Notes: generated from the sequence alone by a model not told the origin. Numbered from the stretch's first letter, positions 12,001-22,888 are shown. The stretch is DNA of 64,000 bases from Norana najaformis (GCA_964023275.1 OZ029915.1:41161238-41225237), one strand, 5' to 3'. Translations and numbers: made by a program.

Positions 12001-15000
12001 AATTTAAAACTTAAAACCTGACAATTTGTGTTTATGGCTACTTTAAATATCCTGTTTCCAGACACTGTATTTACATCCTGTACCAGAACTGCCTTGCAAA
12101 TGGCAAATTGGTAATGTGAATCATTATTCTAATGAATTTTTTTTAGCTAGCATTCAGCGATAAATGATTGAGTTGCTCTGAGTTGATTGTAATGACACTC
12201 ACCCACTGGTAGAAATGTTCTGCACATTTCTTTGCGCATTGTTTCCTTGGAAACGTGGCTGGTTGAGTTTGACACCTAACACTTCCGAAACAAGAGGAAT
12301 TTCTGACGGCCGACGTTTCAGTCTGTCATTCTGACTGACTGGCATGTTACGTGGCAATGTGAGATCAAATTCGTTTCTGATTTTTGTTGTTCTCATTGAC
12401 AACTGATCATCATGGAAAAGCAGATGCAGGTGCGGGTTGCTCTGCCAACGCTGCATTGAAGCTGTGCTTGATGTACCCAACTGAAGTCTCGTTCTACGTT
12501 TCTCATTATACTTTGGCACATCCTGGTATGGAACTATGAACACACAGAGTCACTCTATTGGTGAATTACAAGAAGCAGAGTCATTGTTGATTGACAGGGC
12601 TTTAGTAAACGAAGAGAGCATTACAGTCAAGACAGTCAGGTTTACTATGTACACAAATACAAGTCTATGTTGAAGATTAATTTATATAAAGGCATCAACA
12701 AAATTGCAGCAGTGCAACCGATGAGGATATAAAAATTTTAATAGTTTTTTAAACTGGTTTGTTCAAGCAAACTCTAACTGATTATTAATTGTTTATGGCT
12801 GGAATACCTGTAAGTTACAAAATATACTTAAATGATTAAACACAATCTATCACTGGTCCAGATCAGGTTCGTGTGGACTGATGTTATTTAAACAATAGAA
12901 TCATTAATTTCTGATGGACAGAATAACTGGCTCAAGATAAATAATTGGTAGAAACAGTTGTACCGACCAACTTCTTCACCAGAAAAGTCTCTGATGATCT
13001 GAGCAAGAACAGTGTTGCCAGAGATGATTGCTGTTTCAGAAGCATCGTGATTTGCAAAGTTTTTGATGGTCTTGTCAGCACCACGAAAGAGAATAACACG
13101 AGCACAATCTTCCTATCAGCACAAGAAAAATTAACCTCTCAACTTGTCTTAATAACCATTTAAATATATCATATTTGCAAAGCTATTTCTCTAGCACCAT
13201 TGGCTACCAGCTGTTTAATTGTAATTGTAATCAGAAACTTGTAAAGCGCTGCTTCAAGGAAGCCTCATCAGAGGCGCTCCCTTCCCGATGTCCCAGAACT
13301 CGGGAATAACTTCCGCAGAAATAGCACAAAACCACTTAGTAATCCACAAGACCAATCGGCCAGCAACCACATGCCTAAGTGCATACATATATGTATGTAC
13401 CAGTATGCAAGCATGTAGTGGTATGTATGCATGTCGTGGTATGTTTGCATGTAGTGGCATTTAATTATCTAGACCTCTTGAGAACCTCTGAAAAGGTATC
13501 CAACTACTTTAGATTCATTAGAAAATCAGATTTTGAGCATCTATGGAAGAAATGCATATTACTCAATCAAACTGAAATTCAAAGTGTTCCGTTTTTTTAT
13601 TAAATTATACACACTTCTTAGCTGAGACAAGTACCTGATTGTTGACAGCACATATGTGTAATGGTGTATTGCCACCAGAGTTCTGGGCATTAAGGTTGGC
13701 CCCATAGTAGATCATCAACTCCAGATGTTGAACGCGACCCCATTTGCATGCCTACAAACAGCAGAAACACACGTGAATAAAATTCATCAGCTCCTATTAC
13801 TCCCCATACAAAAATACAATTAATGTACATGGCAAATACTAGAAATCATATGGATCAGAAAGCTAACATGCATTGTCTAAATCCAGCGTCAAACTTCAGT
13901 TTAGCACCCTGGCTTAATCTATCACACTTCTTTTCTCTATTAACTAAGTAATCTTTTTACTTACTTACTTACAAGGGAAGTGTAACAGCATCGGACAATA
14001 GATAAGTTCACCTGAAGTGCATTGTTAATTATATGCCACATTTAAAATTATTCCTATCCAAAGAAATTATTTTTCACAAAAATGTATTGTAAATAAAAGT
14101 CTTCCCAATAAAGCACTCATTGTGAAGCGAAATCAGAGAACAACAGAGAAATTCAGCTTGATAAAATCTCACCTGGTGTAATTCAGTCCAGTTTGACTCA
14201 TCAGTTGCTCCAAGGACGGCATAGTCGTAAAGTAATATCTCGAGACATCTTGGAGAAGAGTTGTTGCAGACACAGTGATAGGCTGGGGTTAGTCCTTGTA
14301 AGTCATAGTAATTGGTTGATGCACCAAGATCCAAAAGACCCTTCAGAAAAAGTCAAGGGATGCAGTTAATGTATATGATGACAGCACATTTGTCACAGGT
14401 AATTGTAATTTTGAAATCATTTTTCTTTAAAAACTGAGAAAACTTAGATAACATCTTTGCTCTACAATTGCTGTACCTGTAAATGTCTTCCTGCCTAAGT
14501 TTGTTACCAACAGATCAACACTAAAAGACTCTCTTCTCCAGATCACATTTCTCCCATCCCAAATCTGGTTGCCCTGTCCCATGAACTACTAGACTTTGAA
14601 CCAAACAACTTTAGATTCTGGTTTGCCTATTGTCTTTGATTACCTCTGAACATCAACTGGTGCTTAGTACACAGTAGTGCTATAAATTGGGTCCTATTAG
14701 AGTGATTAGATTAGATTAAATTACTGCATTGCCAAATACCCTTATTACATAAATATTGCCATTTTGAATTCTTCATTAAGTATTATAATAAATGTAATTA
14801 ACATTCATTATTATGGCAATAATGCCATAAAATAATTGTGAGAATAATGGCAAGAATCCCATAAAATTATCCTGAGGACGGTCGTAATCACATTTTAAAC
14901 CTAAACACTGCAACTGCATAGCATCACTTTGATGGCTTCTTCTTTGCCTTGTGTTGCTGCAACATGCATTGGAGTTAATCCTTTGCTGTTTCTGTAGTCA

Positions 15001-18000
15001 AGATGAGCCCCACCACCAACCAACGATAAAATCATTCGTGTCGGATGTTCGATAGACACTGATAATGACAGAGGAGTCTCTGTAACAAGACAACAACCAT
15101 AAATTCAGTGGTCATGCAAGATAAGTACCAACCTAATAGATAATTATAGCTTCCGTTGTGATTGAACTGTTTGTTTAATTATAATTAAGAAAATCAAAGA
15201 CTGTATCTCTTTTCTTGAGTTAACACTAAGCTATAAATAGGGCAAAATGGTGTGAAGCCTGATCACTGACAACTATGAAAGATTGTTGACAAAATGACAG
15301 TCAACACACCGTGAAAATGCAGACTATGTTACTGTTAACGATAATAGACGATGCCATTATTCTCTTACAGTAACAAATCTTCTAGTAGTCACTATTATCT
15401 GACTAGCATAACAATGGAAAACCAAGTCATCTATTCGAGCCATTCAGATCCAGAAAGGTGTAGAGACTGGTGACAGATAAAGACAAGTTGAATGAGAAGT
15501 TATGCGATGCTACGAGTCCTAAACAAGAATTTTTAAGATATGCATCACGCAGCTAGACCAAGCCTGGAAGATGAGTCACAGCCAGTCAGCAGAGCAGTTA
15601 GATGATGACGGACCATAACAACTCTGGATGGGAATCCCTTTGTTTTGGCTTGGAATGCATGTGGGAGCCTTCCAGTGGTAATTCTTCTAGTTATCAGAGC
15701 AGTGCTTGCTTACTGATGAACTTTTTGATCTGAATGACTTGCACATCACTTAGGCTAGCACAGGCAGCACTGCCGTGAGGTGCTTGAAAGTGCTATACTA
15801 AGCTTTTGGATAACTAACTAATCTTCCAAGATTCTGTGAATGTTACCAAGTCCTTCCTATTATTTATCACAACTATCGTGTAATGTAAAATAACAAGAAA
15901 TTTAAATACCATCTTTGGGTTGTTTTGCAAAAGTGCTACTTCTATTATCTCTAACTAAGATAAATGTAGAACAGCATATCAGCATTTTTATTCAGTTGCA
16001 ATCATTCGCTGAAAGATACAGTTTATTACCTCCACTGTCTGGGTCAATGAAGTTTGGGTCAAGACCTTGATTGGTCACTTTTATCACTCTGTCCACATCT
16101 CCTTTACGAATCCACTCCATCAGCTGCTTCAGGCTACTCTGTGAAGAGACATTCCTCTTGAGGATCATTCAGACAGCACTTAGCAATAGCAGTTTGATTA
16201 ACCAAGATCCTTTTAACACAAGGACTCTGTCAAGGATTATTTTATTGACTTCTGTTTATTTTAACGTACTGTAAATAAGCCATTACCTTACCCACTAAAG
16301 AACTTTAGATTCAATTTTAAAATCATCAGCATGACAAATTTTAAAAAGGCAACTTGGATTATAGAGCTAGGTTAATTCTAAACAACATCAACAAAATTGT
16401 AAATGTTCAGTAAGGTCAGAATCATCTTTCCTTGGATGAATAAATTAGAATCCTGTGTTTTATGCTTGTTTGACACTCACTTGTAACTAGTGTTACTTTA
16501 GTTCTCAAATACCTGTTTCAAAGAGTTGTGCAATTGTTACATTACTCCGTTGTACTTATACATTTGAATACACATGTCCTGCAAGACATTACTGTACATA
16601 CCTTGCTGTGAAACTGCTTCATCTTTTTCTCTGAAGCCATGACATGCTTGTAAATACGACGTTTCATTATTAGCTGAAACACCAGCCACTACTTTCATCA
16701 GTCTTGTCATCAACATAAACAAACATCTCATTTGCCATTTAAGCCAAAAGCCAAATTTTTAAAACAGTACAAATTTGGTCACACGGAATTAAAGTGCAGG
16801 GATTTTTACTGTTGAAAACAGCAAACTTTTGGTAAATTTTCAACCATCCAGGGTCAGTACATTACAATATGTAAATTTACACAGCTAAGCAGGAGAATAA
16901 CTACACAAGAAAAGTAGCAGATACAACAAAGCAACTGAATTTAATTCTTTTCCCAACAGCAAACCCTGTCATAAAATCGCACATATCTGAGTATCTGGCT
17001 TTGCAAGTACTGGCAACTTTTCTAACATTTTGTTGTGCTACTTTTCCCAGAGTAATTTCTTAGTTGTTCCAAAACCATCTGCTAAACATACATATTTTTA
17101 AACTACAGTTATTTAAAATCCATATTTAGAAGACTGTAAATTAATATTATATTCTTTCTGCAACAACATAAATGAATTTCAAGAATACAAAGTTAAACTA
17201 TAATGAGCAAAACAGAAGAAAACAACTGACTGTCCAAATCAGAAAAAATTTTAATCAATCTCTTATTTCCCATTTGTTAATCTTTATATCTGTTAAACTC
17301 TATTTATGGATCTAATTTTAACAATTACCTCTAAAGAGCTAAAAGTAGTTGTCAAAGAATATTCCTTAAGCAATCTTCCATCATCCAGAAACTTTCCTGC
17401 CTTGCCATTTGTAGGTGGAACATAGAGACCATAATTGAATCGTTCCCTTGGACCCTGTCATCAACAATTACTGTCATCAACAATCAGACAATAGTTTCAC
17501 AATGCTTTATAAACAGCTACAAAATTTATTGGCCAAGCTCAACACAATCCAAATTCTTACAAAACCTAATCAGATCACAAGTAATTTTACGAGACAAAGT
17601 TAAAGTTGCTGATTAGAATCAGACACATTCATCATAAAAAGATATATATTTAAAGCAAACAGAATAGATTTCCGGGGGTCGTATGCATAAGCAGGGCTTA
17701 AGCTAGTCGCCGACTAGTGCCTATGCCATGACTATTTAGTCTCTGACTAGCAGCCTTCAACAAATGGTATACATGAGTCTGGGGCTTGAGATATGCAAGG
17801 GATTTTTTCTGATGCAGGTTTTTTCTAGTGACATGACTTGGCATATTGCGCATGCACAAAAGATATTTATAGGCGGTCACCTGCTTACAAATACCTGAAC
17901 TGAATTTAACGAAGGTCACCTCCAAATAAAAATTTATTATTTACATCTTGACGAGTTTTATTTTTAATTAAAATTATTGTTGAGAAAGTAGCTACAGAAT

Positions 18001-21000
18001 GCAGAGCATTTGAAACAATAATGCAAGCCAGGCTCTACCAACGAACAGTTGCACTTCAGTGCATGAGGATGCCGGTTCGAATACTGATTGTGGCTATATT
18101 GAGATTTTAATCTCGGGCTATCACGGTAGTTCACGGGGACCTTAGATGGTGTGGCGCTCATTCAAATGGGCAGTGGTGGCAAAGAATCTCACCTGATAAA
18201 TTCGTTGAAAAATGTACAGGGTTGAGGTCATACAGTTGCTATACAAATATACATGTAGAGTATCTTAGGGTGACATGACAAGAGATGGCCATGCAGTTCA
18301 AGACAGAAGGTTCACTAACAAATAAATAGCAACTCGTGACGATGAAAACGAAGAGCATAATAAATTCCATCATCCTGGAACGAGTCGAGTGGATTTTGAT
18401 GATCCCTAAACACTCTCCGGTGTTGAAAACTTCGTTGAAGGTGATGAATCATGACAACCACCATTTTATTTTCTTTCCCTGTGGTGGGACTAGCCCACTT
18501 ATGTCTGCTTGAAAAGTGGACTAGGGCTAGTCCAGACATAGCAGGCTAAAACCACGTCATGCATACCGAGGTTATTCACTAGCCAGGCATAAGCCGGAGT
18601 TAGTCTGGGACTAGCACTTATGCCATCAATGTGCATACGTACAGCCCCTGCATTCTGAATCAGGAACAACTCTCAAAGTTTATCTTGCAATTTCATCTTA
18701 GTTAGTAAACTTACCTTGCAATCTCATCTTACTTAGAAAGCTTAGGTTGCAATCTTACCATATTCGGAAAGCTTATCTTACTCAGTAGCCAAAAAATCTG
18801 ACTGCCTTCAGTGACATAATGGAAGTTCTTTGCTAAGATGAATTTAATACTTAAATAAACAATGAATTAATACATACTAACCAGTTTACATAAAAAAACA
18901 ATCTAAAACGCATATTCTTCTTCCAATGAATGATAAAAGTGTAAAAGTGAATTGATTAAAACTGATTTAACACAGCACTGATATAGCATCTGCACATATT
19001 TGTTGAATTGCAACAGTCACTAGCAGAGGAGAACATTCTACAAATTTGATTTACAGATAATTCAGCATAAATGACTTATTTCAACTGAGTCAGTTTTGGA
19101 TTTTCAACTGTGACTGAAGATGGATGAACAATGGTTACAACTATCCTTATCTGCCTGAAACGTCAAGTGAATTCCATAAAGTCTTATAAAACAATTTATC
19201 TGTTACACTACTTTACATCAAACTACATTAGAACACATTACATTATAAAACAAATATAACCATCACAAGCATTGTTATGCTACATTACACTGCATTAATC
19301 ATAACACATTATACTAGGTTACAATAACTCATAATTTGCCCGACTAATGCCTACACATCTGGGATCTGATTAGCCTTTTCTGACGTACATTATCAGAGCT
19401 ACGGACTTGTGTGATAACAACCTAGATATATCATGGTGTTAAAATTGCAAAAAAGTAACAAATGTTCTGACTTCAGTTACCTTAGCAACAGACAAGAGAA
19501 TTTGTTGCTTAGCTGCCCAAACACTTTCGTCTGGATTAAACTGCAAAAATTTCTGAAAAAAATCAGTTGCAAAATTAAAGCTCCCATATATATTTTTGTA
19601 TATATATATATATATGTCATGTCATGCACCAACGTCGCTGCGCGAGGGTTGGCTACATGAATGGACTAGAGCTCTCCATTGACGCCTATTGCGTGCAGCG
19701 GCGAGAAGACAAGAACCAGAAAGGTTAGTCCAGGAAAGAATATTGTCGATCCAGTTAATTTGGGGTCTGCCACAGTGTCGACAGCCTTCAACGTGACCCA
19801 GAATGATGGAATTTTCTATGGAATCTTGAGGAAGTCTAATGATGTGACCAAAATAGCGGAGTTTGCGAGCTTTAGTGGAACTCAAGAGCTCGGGGTAAGT
19901 TCTAGCAAGGTGATAAACTTGCTCCATGGTAAGCTTGAGCGTCCAGGGGATGCGCAGAAGCTTTCGAATGCATTTGTTCTCAAAAATCATATATATATAT
20001 ATAGGCACAAATAGACCACATGACACATAATACCGCAACTCCATCCTTGCAGGCCTGCAGAATTTCAGAATCCATCAGCTTCAGTCCATTCATAACTATA
20101 CCACCCAACCAGTGGCCAATCTATCAAAATGAAATTATTTCAAGTATCAGGCTGTATGAGAGATACACTCCATCTCCACTAGTTTCTTTGGGGAAAGGTT
20201 ATAGTTCAAGACCCTCCTCCTGTGGTGGGCTTCATTGGTGGGTTCTGCTCTGACACACATCAAGCTGCCCTGAGCCCCAGTCTCAATAAACTGGGTCAAC
20301 AAACGTTGAGCTCTGTTGCCCGTGGTGACAGGCAGATGTCACCCTGCCATGACCTGAGCCCTTCTGCCCCAAAAGCATTTGTTTAGATCGGTTAGATGTT
20401 TATGTGTGCAGTGCTTTTGACAGGTAATGAAAAGGTGCTATATTAATTATCTTGATACATACAACATGTGAGCTAGGCAAAACCGTGACAACACAGCCAT
20501 CTGCAAACCAGACAACAAACTGAACCCTTTCGTCTATCGATTTTGTTTTGACTGAGCGTCTGGGAATTAGCTGGTCTCTGTGATGTGGCTTTCATTGGGC
20601 GCTGTAGAAATGTCAGAATTACGATTACGATTACGAGACAACAATAAGACAACTCTGCATCAAGACCGTAGTCAGTAATGCAGTTCTTGGTCTAGTTTTT
20701 ACTTCAAAGCACCAGCATCTGAAACATAATTCAAGTGACGGATATCTATGGAATCTATAGGATTTCTGCAATGCATTCATTTCCTTTCTCAGACCAGTGG
20801 GACAAGCCCTTTTCCCCAAGCACCTGCCAACAGGAAACTATACTGTTTAGTGACAAGAATGAAACAGCCACTCAGACAAAACTTGCCCAAGGCAATTACA
20901 AATTGGCCTTTCAGCCAGCTCAAACCCATACTGAAACTCATGGCTACCTCCACGCTCCAGCAACCAGAACCAAACGATATGGTTCAAAAGACTGGCAGTC

Positions 21001-22463
21001 GCTGGACCATCTGTCTGGAATAGCCAACTGCCAACAGTCAATTGATTCAGAATAAAATTAGACAGGACATAAAACAATGTTCCTCAAAACATATCCAAGT
21101 GAATAACAAGTCTGTGACAAGCCCAGACTGTAAGGCCCTTGAAACTAAAATGCATAAAATAATATTAAAAATAATTGCAACAATAATAATAATAATTTCT
21201 TTCAGAGTTGAGGCATCGCATTTCTGCAGTCGCTGGAGACGACCATGAGACTAGTTTCCTTTTCCAGTGCCTCTCTATCTGCGTCCAGCGCTACAATGCC
21301 ATTGCATTCAGAGGCACATTTTCAGACGGCTGTGAAAACTATTGGGATGAGGCCTCATTTCTCAGAGATCATTTTATACTCCTAACTTAATTTTTTTGTT
21401 CCTGAGGGATCGTTTCTACCTCGGGTAAAAAAAAATAATAATAAAAATCCTAATGGTAAATTCTAATGTTACATTAATTTGGCACATTAAGTTTCATTCT
21501 GTCTAGATTGGGAGCTAATAAATAAGGTGGTTCTAATCTGATTCTGGTGCTGAGAAATCCAGAAAATCATTTTTATTACAGATACATTCGACTAAATTTC
21601 AGACTACACCAATAATTTCTTCCTGTTAAATAGTATCAAATGAAACAATCAAAAGCCCTGGTTGCTTTACAGGACATTCTAATATTTTCTGCTAGAGAAA
21701 TTCTGTAAGTCAGTCAATATTTAATGGACTGTAAAGTTACATTCAGTTAATTCCTTATCCATAGTTATTGTCCTCAGTAAAATAACTTGTGTCGACCACA
21801 GGACTAATAAACGTAACATTCAACTTTTTTACCAAGCCAAAGTAAATCTCAGTTCAACAAATTCACAAATGGTTTTCATTTTTAAGCCTGATCATATAAA
21901 GCCAGCATAGATTTCAAACAAAATTCAAAGCTATTTCTCAAAAGTGAATATTCTTGAAAATAAATTAATATTCTTGGTAAATTATCTGACTCCAGCATGA
22001 CTGAGTTCACACCAAAGTTTCTCTGAAGCAAAATTAATATGACTAATTTAACATTAGAATTTCTCTGAAACAGAATCTAAACAGATTAAGACCAAACTTC
22101 ATCCGCGAAAATCCTGTAAACTTTAATACTACATATTTCTATTAGTTAGCAAAAGACCCCTGTCCTTTGACCTCTGGCCTTTGCATGATTTCGTCTGGGC
22201 TGCTAGCCCATACCTCAGATTCACATTTACTTACTTTACGTAGATGATAAATGTTTTAAATATATAAATAAATATATATAATCTGAACAGAAGTAAGAAC
22301 TTAAAATGATACTATTGGCAAAATGTGGTTATAATAATCATCAAAATACCTGAATGCTAAGGTCTGGAATCGTGATGCTGAGGTAGACTATGGGTTCCAA
22401 CGAATTCATTGAACCAACTCCCGAGTCAGCTTCATGTTCACTAGTAAGGCTTCCACTATCCAT
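6796..22463 (-). CDS. SHANK: SHANK/ProSAP-family postsynaptic scaffold, 15 coding exons, no SH3 found
   Basis: Scaffold linking glutamate-receptor/GKAP and Homer complexes to actin at synapses (family knowledge). Exons in transcript order: 22463-22350, 19552-19481, 17454-17329, 16673-16602, 16138-16030, 15079-14928, 14340-14173, 13751-13635, 13112-12968, 12533-12203, 11474-11401, 11018-10894, 10360-10204, 9368-9291, 9020-6796. All phases agree and the sum is 4065 nt, 1354 residues. Domains: SPN about 25-128 (NYGLY, GKAGKFLD), ankyrin repeats about 129-358 (DPNFIDPDSGE, GLTP, GNTPLHICA), linker starting VVPYQDVPKY as in vertebrate SHANKs, PDZ about 475-570 (GYGF loop, RPRDFLLEVNGQNV), proline-rich 640-1240 with Homer site PPEEF at 1234-1238, SAM about 1292-1354. 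Vertebrate SHANKs have an SH3 between linker and PDZ; here the linker exon joins the PDZ exon in phase. The start ATG at 22463 directly follows an in-frame TAG; further 5' noncoding exons are possible. Confidence 0.93.
9291..9368 (-). CDS. SHANK: SHANK coding exon 14 (post-PDZ)
   Basis: Short exon: TLHQPTLVSHAGAQVKKTSG then GLADL. Acceptor gtttttgtag, donor GTGTGATA. Phases fit both neighbours. Not conserved enough to be certain; it could be alternatively spliced. Confidence 0.85.
10204..10360 (-). CDS. SHANK: SHANK coding exon 13 (end of PDZ)
   Basis: Begins VNGQNVKTASHDYTVNLIKQ. The helix-B His (ASHDYTV) expected for class I ligand recognition is present. Acceptor tgtatttcag, donor GTGAGTTC, ends phase 1. 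Confidence 0.93.
10894..11018 (-). CDS. SHANK: SHANK coding exon 12 (PDZ core)
   Basis: Encodes SADDSNFVPTPEVPALQYFS, including the long SHANK-specific loop (family FTPTPAFPALQYLE), then AEHAGIRPRDFLLE. Acceptor gttttcag; the donor is GTTCGTTT. Confidence 0.93.
11401..11474 (-). CDS. SHANK: SHANK coding exon 11 (start of PDZ)
   Basis: Encodes FPLPRTVFLKPGKSGYGFIL and RGSR: PDZ strand A and the carboxylate-binding GYGF loop. Acceptor ggttttag, donor GTGTGTTT, ends phase 1. Confidence 0.92.
12203..12533 (-). CDS. SHANK: SHANK coding exon 10 (linker between ankyrin repeats and PDZ)
   Basis: Starts VPYQDVPKYNEKRRTRLQLG (family VPFRETPSYAKRRR). The remainder is Ser/Arg/Asn-rich and not conserved. 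Acceptor gttcatag, donor GTGAGTGT, ends phase 2, which fits exon 11 directly. In vertebrates an SH3 domain would follow. Confidence 0.92.
12968..13112 (-). CDS. SHANK: SHANK coding exon 9 (last ankyrin repeat)
   Basis: Encodes EDCARVILFRGADKTIKNFA and AIISGNTVLAQIIRDFSGEE. Acceptor gtgctgatag, donor GTCGGTAC, ends phase 1 so that Val is completed by exon 10. Confidence 0.92.
13216..13262 (-). repeat. Short degraded LINE tail, family 1
   Basis: TAATTGTAATTGTAATCAG then TTGTAAAGCGCTGC is the reverse complement of the family-1 end (GCGCTGTAGAAATCTCG plus ATTACG repeats). It sits in a SHANK intron, heavily truncated. Confidence 0.5.
13635..13751 (-). CDS. SHANK: SHANK coding exon 8 (ankyrin repeats)
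   Basis: 39 codons, phase 0/0: ACKWGRVQHLELMIYYGANL, NAQNSGGNTPLHICAVNNQ. Near-identical in pattern to family HLEHLLFYGA..AQNASGNTALHICA. Confidence 0.95.
14173..14340 (-). CDS. SHANK: SHANK coding exon 7 (ankyrin repeats)
   Basis: 56 codons: GLLDLGASTNYYDLQGLTP, PRCLEILLYDYAVLGATDE, SNWTELHQ. Acceptor ttttctgaag, donor GTGAGATT. Confidence 0.94.
14928..15079 (-). CDS. SHANK: SHANK coding exon 6 (ankyrin repeats)
   Basis: Encodes ETPLSLSVSIEHPTRMI, GGGAHLDYRNSKGLTPMHVA and KEEAIK. The donor is placed at AAA|GTGATG because this restores phase 0 and the exact family spacing to LLDLGAS in the next exon; later GT sites would insert residues or break phase. Confidence 0.88.
16030..16138 (-). CDS. 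SHANK: SHANK coding exon 5 (first ankyrin repeat)
   Basis: Encodes SSLKQLMEWIRKGDVDRV, then GLDPNFIDPDSG, a SHANK hallmark. Acceptor cttcacag, donor GTAATAAA, ends phase 1. Confidence 0.93.
16602..16673 (-). CDS. SHANK: SHANK coding exon 4 (end of SPN)
   Basis: 24 codons, phase 0/0: LIMKRRIYKHVMASEKKMKQ then FHSK. It aligns with family FRYKRRVY...AKLHTK at identical length. Acceptor ggtgtttcag, donor GTATGTAC. The open frame is very short, so it is found only by alignment. Confidence 0.88.
17329..17454 (-). CDS. SHANK: SHANK coding exon 3 (SPN)
   Basis: 42 codons, phase 0/0. Contains FNYGLYVPP and GKAGKFLDDGRLLKEY, matching the SPN core. Acceptor gatgacag, donor GTAATTG. Confidence 0.94.
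17455..19480 (-). other. SHANK intron between coding exons 2 and 3
   Basis: 2.0 kb. Contains a candidate tRNA-related SINE at about 18020-18250 with a B-box-like GGTTCGAATAC, and a stretch at 18470-18640 with repeated GACTAG/CTAGTC words. No exon seen. Confidence 0.6.
18020..18250 (+). repeat. Candidate tRNA-related SINE
   Basis: Contains CCGGTTCGAATAC (B-box-like) at 18071. The downstream part (GGCAGTGGTGGCAAAGAATC, TCACC, then a TGTACAGGGTTGAGGTCATAC region) resembles 26157-26270 (GTGGCAAGTGGG.. GGATCTCACC ..TGGTCCAGGCCAC). Two related copies suggest a dispersed element; the class is inferred. Confidence 0.4.
19481..19552 (-). CDS. SHANK: SHANK coding exon 2 (SPN)
   Basis: 24 codons, phase 0/0. 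It encodes KFLQFNPDESVWAAKQQIL, very close to the vertebrate SHANK segment containing VWAAKQRVL. Acceptor tttttcag, donor GTAACTG. Confidence 0.93.
19622..19990 (-). pseudogene. LINE ORF2 C-terminal fragment
   Basis: A minus-strand open frame encodes NKCIRKLLRIPWTLKLT, KARKLRYFGHIIRLPQDSIE, VEGCRHCGRPQINWIDNI and RRQWRALVHSCS. This is the characteristic C-terminus of non-LTR retrotransposon reverse transcriptase ORFs (..RKLRYFGHI.R.., GRPR..WxDNI..W). It is flanked by TA repeats on both sides (19590-19616, 19989-20002), is 5'-truncated, and lies in the same orientation as SHANK. Confidence 0.8.
20150..20460 (+). repeat. Candidate SINE with B-box-like sequence
   Basis: GGTTATAGTTCAAGACCC resembles a pol III B box. 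It is followed by GC-richer sequence and ends GTGCTATATTAATTAT, like the '..GCTATAT' ends of other elements here. Class and boundaries are inferred. Confidence 0.35.
20519..20636 (+). repeat. LINE 3' tail, family 1 (truncated)
   Basis: GATTTTGTTTTGACTGAGCG, then TTGGGCGCTGTAGAAATGTC, then ATTACGATTACGATTACGA. A clear short copy in a SHANK intron. Confidence 0.8.
22350..22463 (-). CDS. SHANK: SHANK coding exon 1 (start codon, start of SPN)
   Basis: 38 codons: MDSGSLTSEHEADSGVGS, then a beta strand VYLSITIPDLSIQ matching the family's VRVGIPDLQQ. Donor GTATTTTG. TAG immediately precedes ATG in frame; that TAG could also be the acceptor of an upstream 5' UTR intron (TTGCTAG|ATG). Confidence 0.85.
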
Positions 22464-22804
22464 CTAGCAACAGCGGTACAAAAAGCCAATTATTTACCTC
22501 TGCCTTTTCATAACAAAATAATGCATCTTTCGTCACTGCTACAAAATTTCAGTTTGGCAAGCGTGTGGAATTGCAGACAGACCTATACATGTCATGCTCT
22601 GATTAGCCCAGCGACTCAGCATTCCCTATGCGGCTATTGGTACTACCTGCAGCTACGCTGCTCTACAGGCCAGCACAAGCAAAACAGGCACATAGTTATT
22701 AGCCAAGCATCAGCTATGACAGGTCTCCAAGACTTGCAAAAACTACCCTCAAAACGAGTTCAGCTTAAAAGATCATTACATGCACCATGCACACGACAAG
22801 TAGT

Positions 22805-22810
22805 CACGAT

Positions 22811-22888
<78 letters not shown>
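22805..22888. repeat. (TA)n microsatellite
   Basis: About 75 bases of nearly pure TA/AT followed by ACACACAC, upstream of SHANK coding exon 1. Produces spurious IYIY reading frames. Confidence 0.95.

Larger units (their letters stand above)
9021..13634 (-). other. SHANK introns between PDZ/linker exons
   Basis: Noncoding sequence between the exons in this interval (9021-9290, 9369-10203, 10361-10893, 11019-11400, 11475-12202, 12534-12967, 13113-13634). I searched 11475-12202 for an SH3 exon in all minus frames and saw none. The intron at 13113-13634 has a degraded LINE tail and a (GTATG)n-like tract at 13381-13460. Confidence 0.7.
13752..17328 (-). other. SHANK introns among ankyrin and SPN exons
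   Basis: Introns 13752-14172, 14341-14927, 15080-16029, 16139-16601 and 16674-17328. AT-rich, with no additional coding exon recognised. A (TTAGA)-like tract lies near 14703. Confidence 0.65.
19553..22349 (-). other. SHANK intron between coding exons 1 and 2, repeat-filled
   Basis: 2.8 kb holding (TA)n, a LINE C-terminal fragment (19622-19990), a candidate SINE (20150-20460), a family-1 tail (20519-20636) and a dispersed repeat shared with 63.1 kb (20800-20960). No coding exon recognised. Confidence 0.65.

Noticed and set aside
11475..12202. Possible SH3 exon between SHANK linker and PDZ
   Set aside because: Looked for ALYDY-like, WW/GWFP and PxNY-like words in minus frames; none with splice sites. 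Direct phase fit of the flanking exons argues against a constitutive exon.
18060..18090. GGTTCGAATAC as a functional tRNA
   Set aside because: Only the B-box-like part is present; no cloverleaf. Treated as SINE-related.
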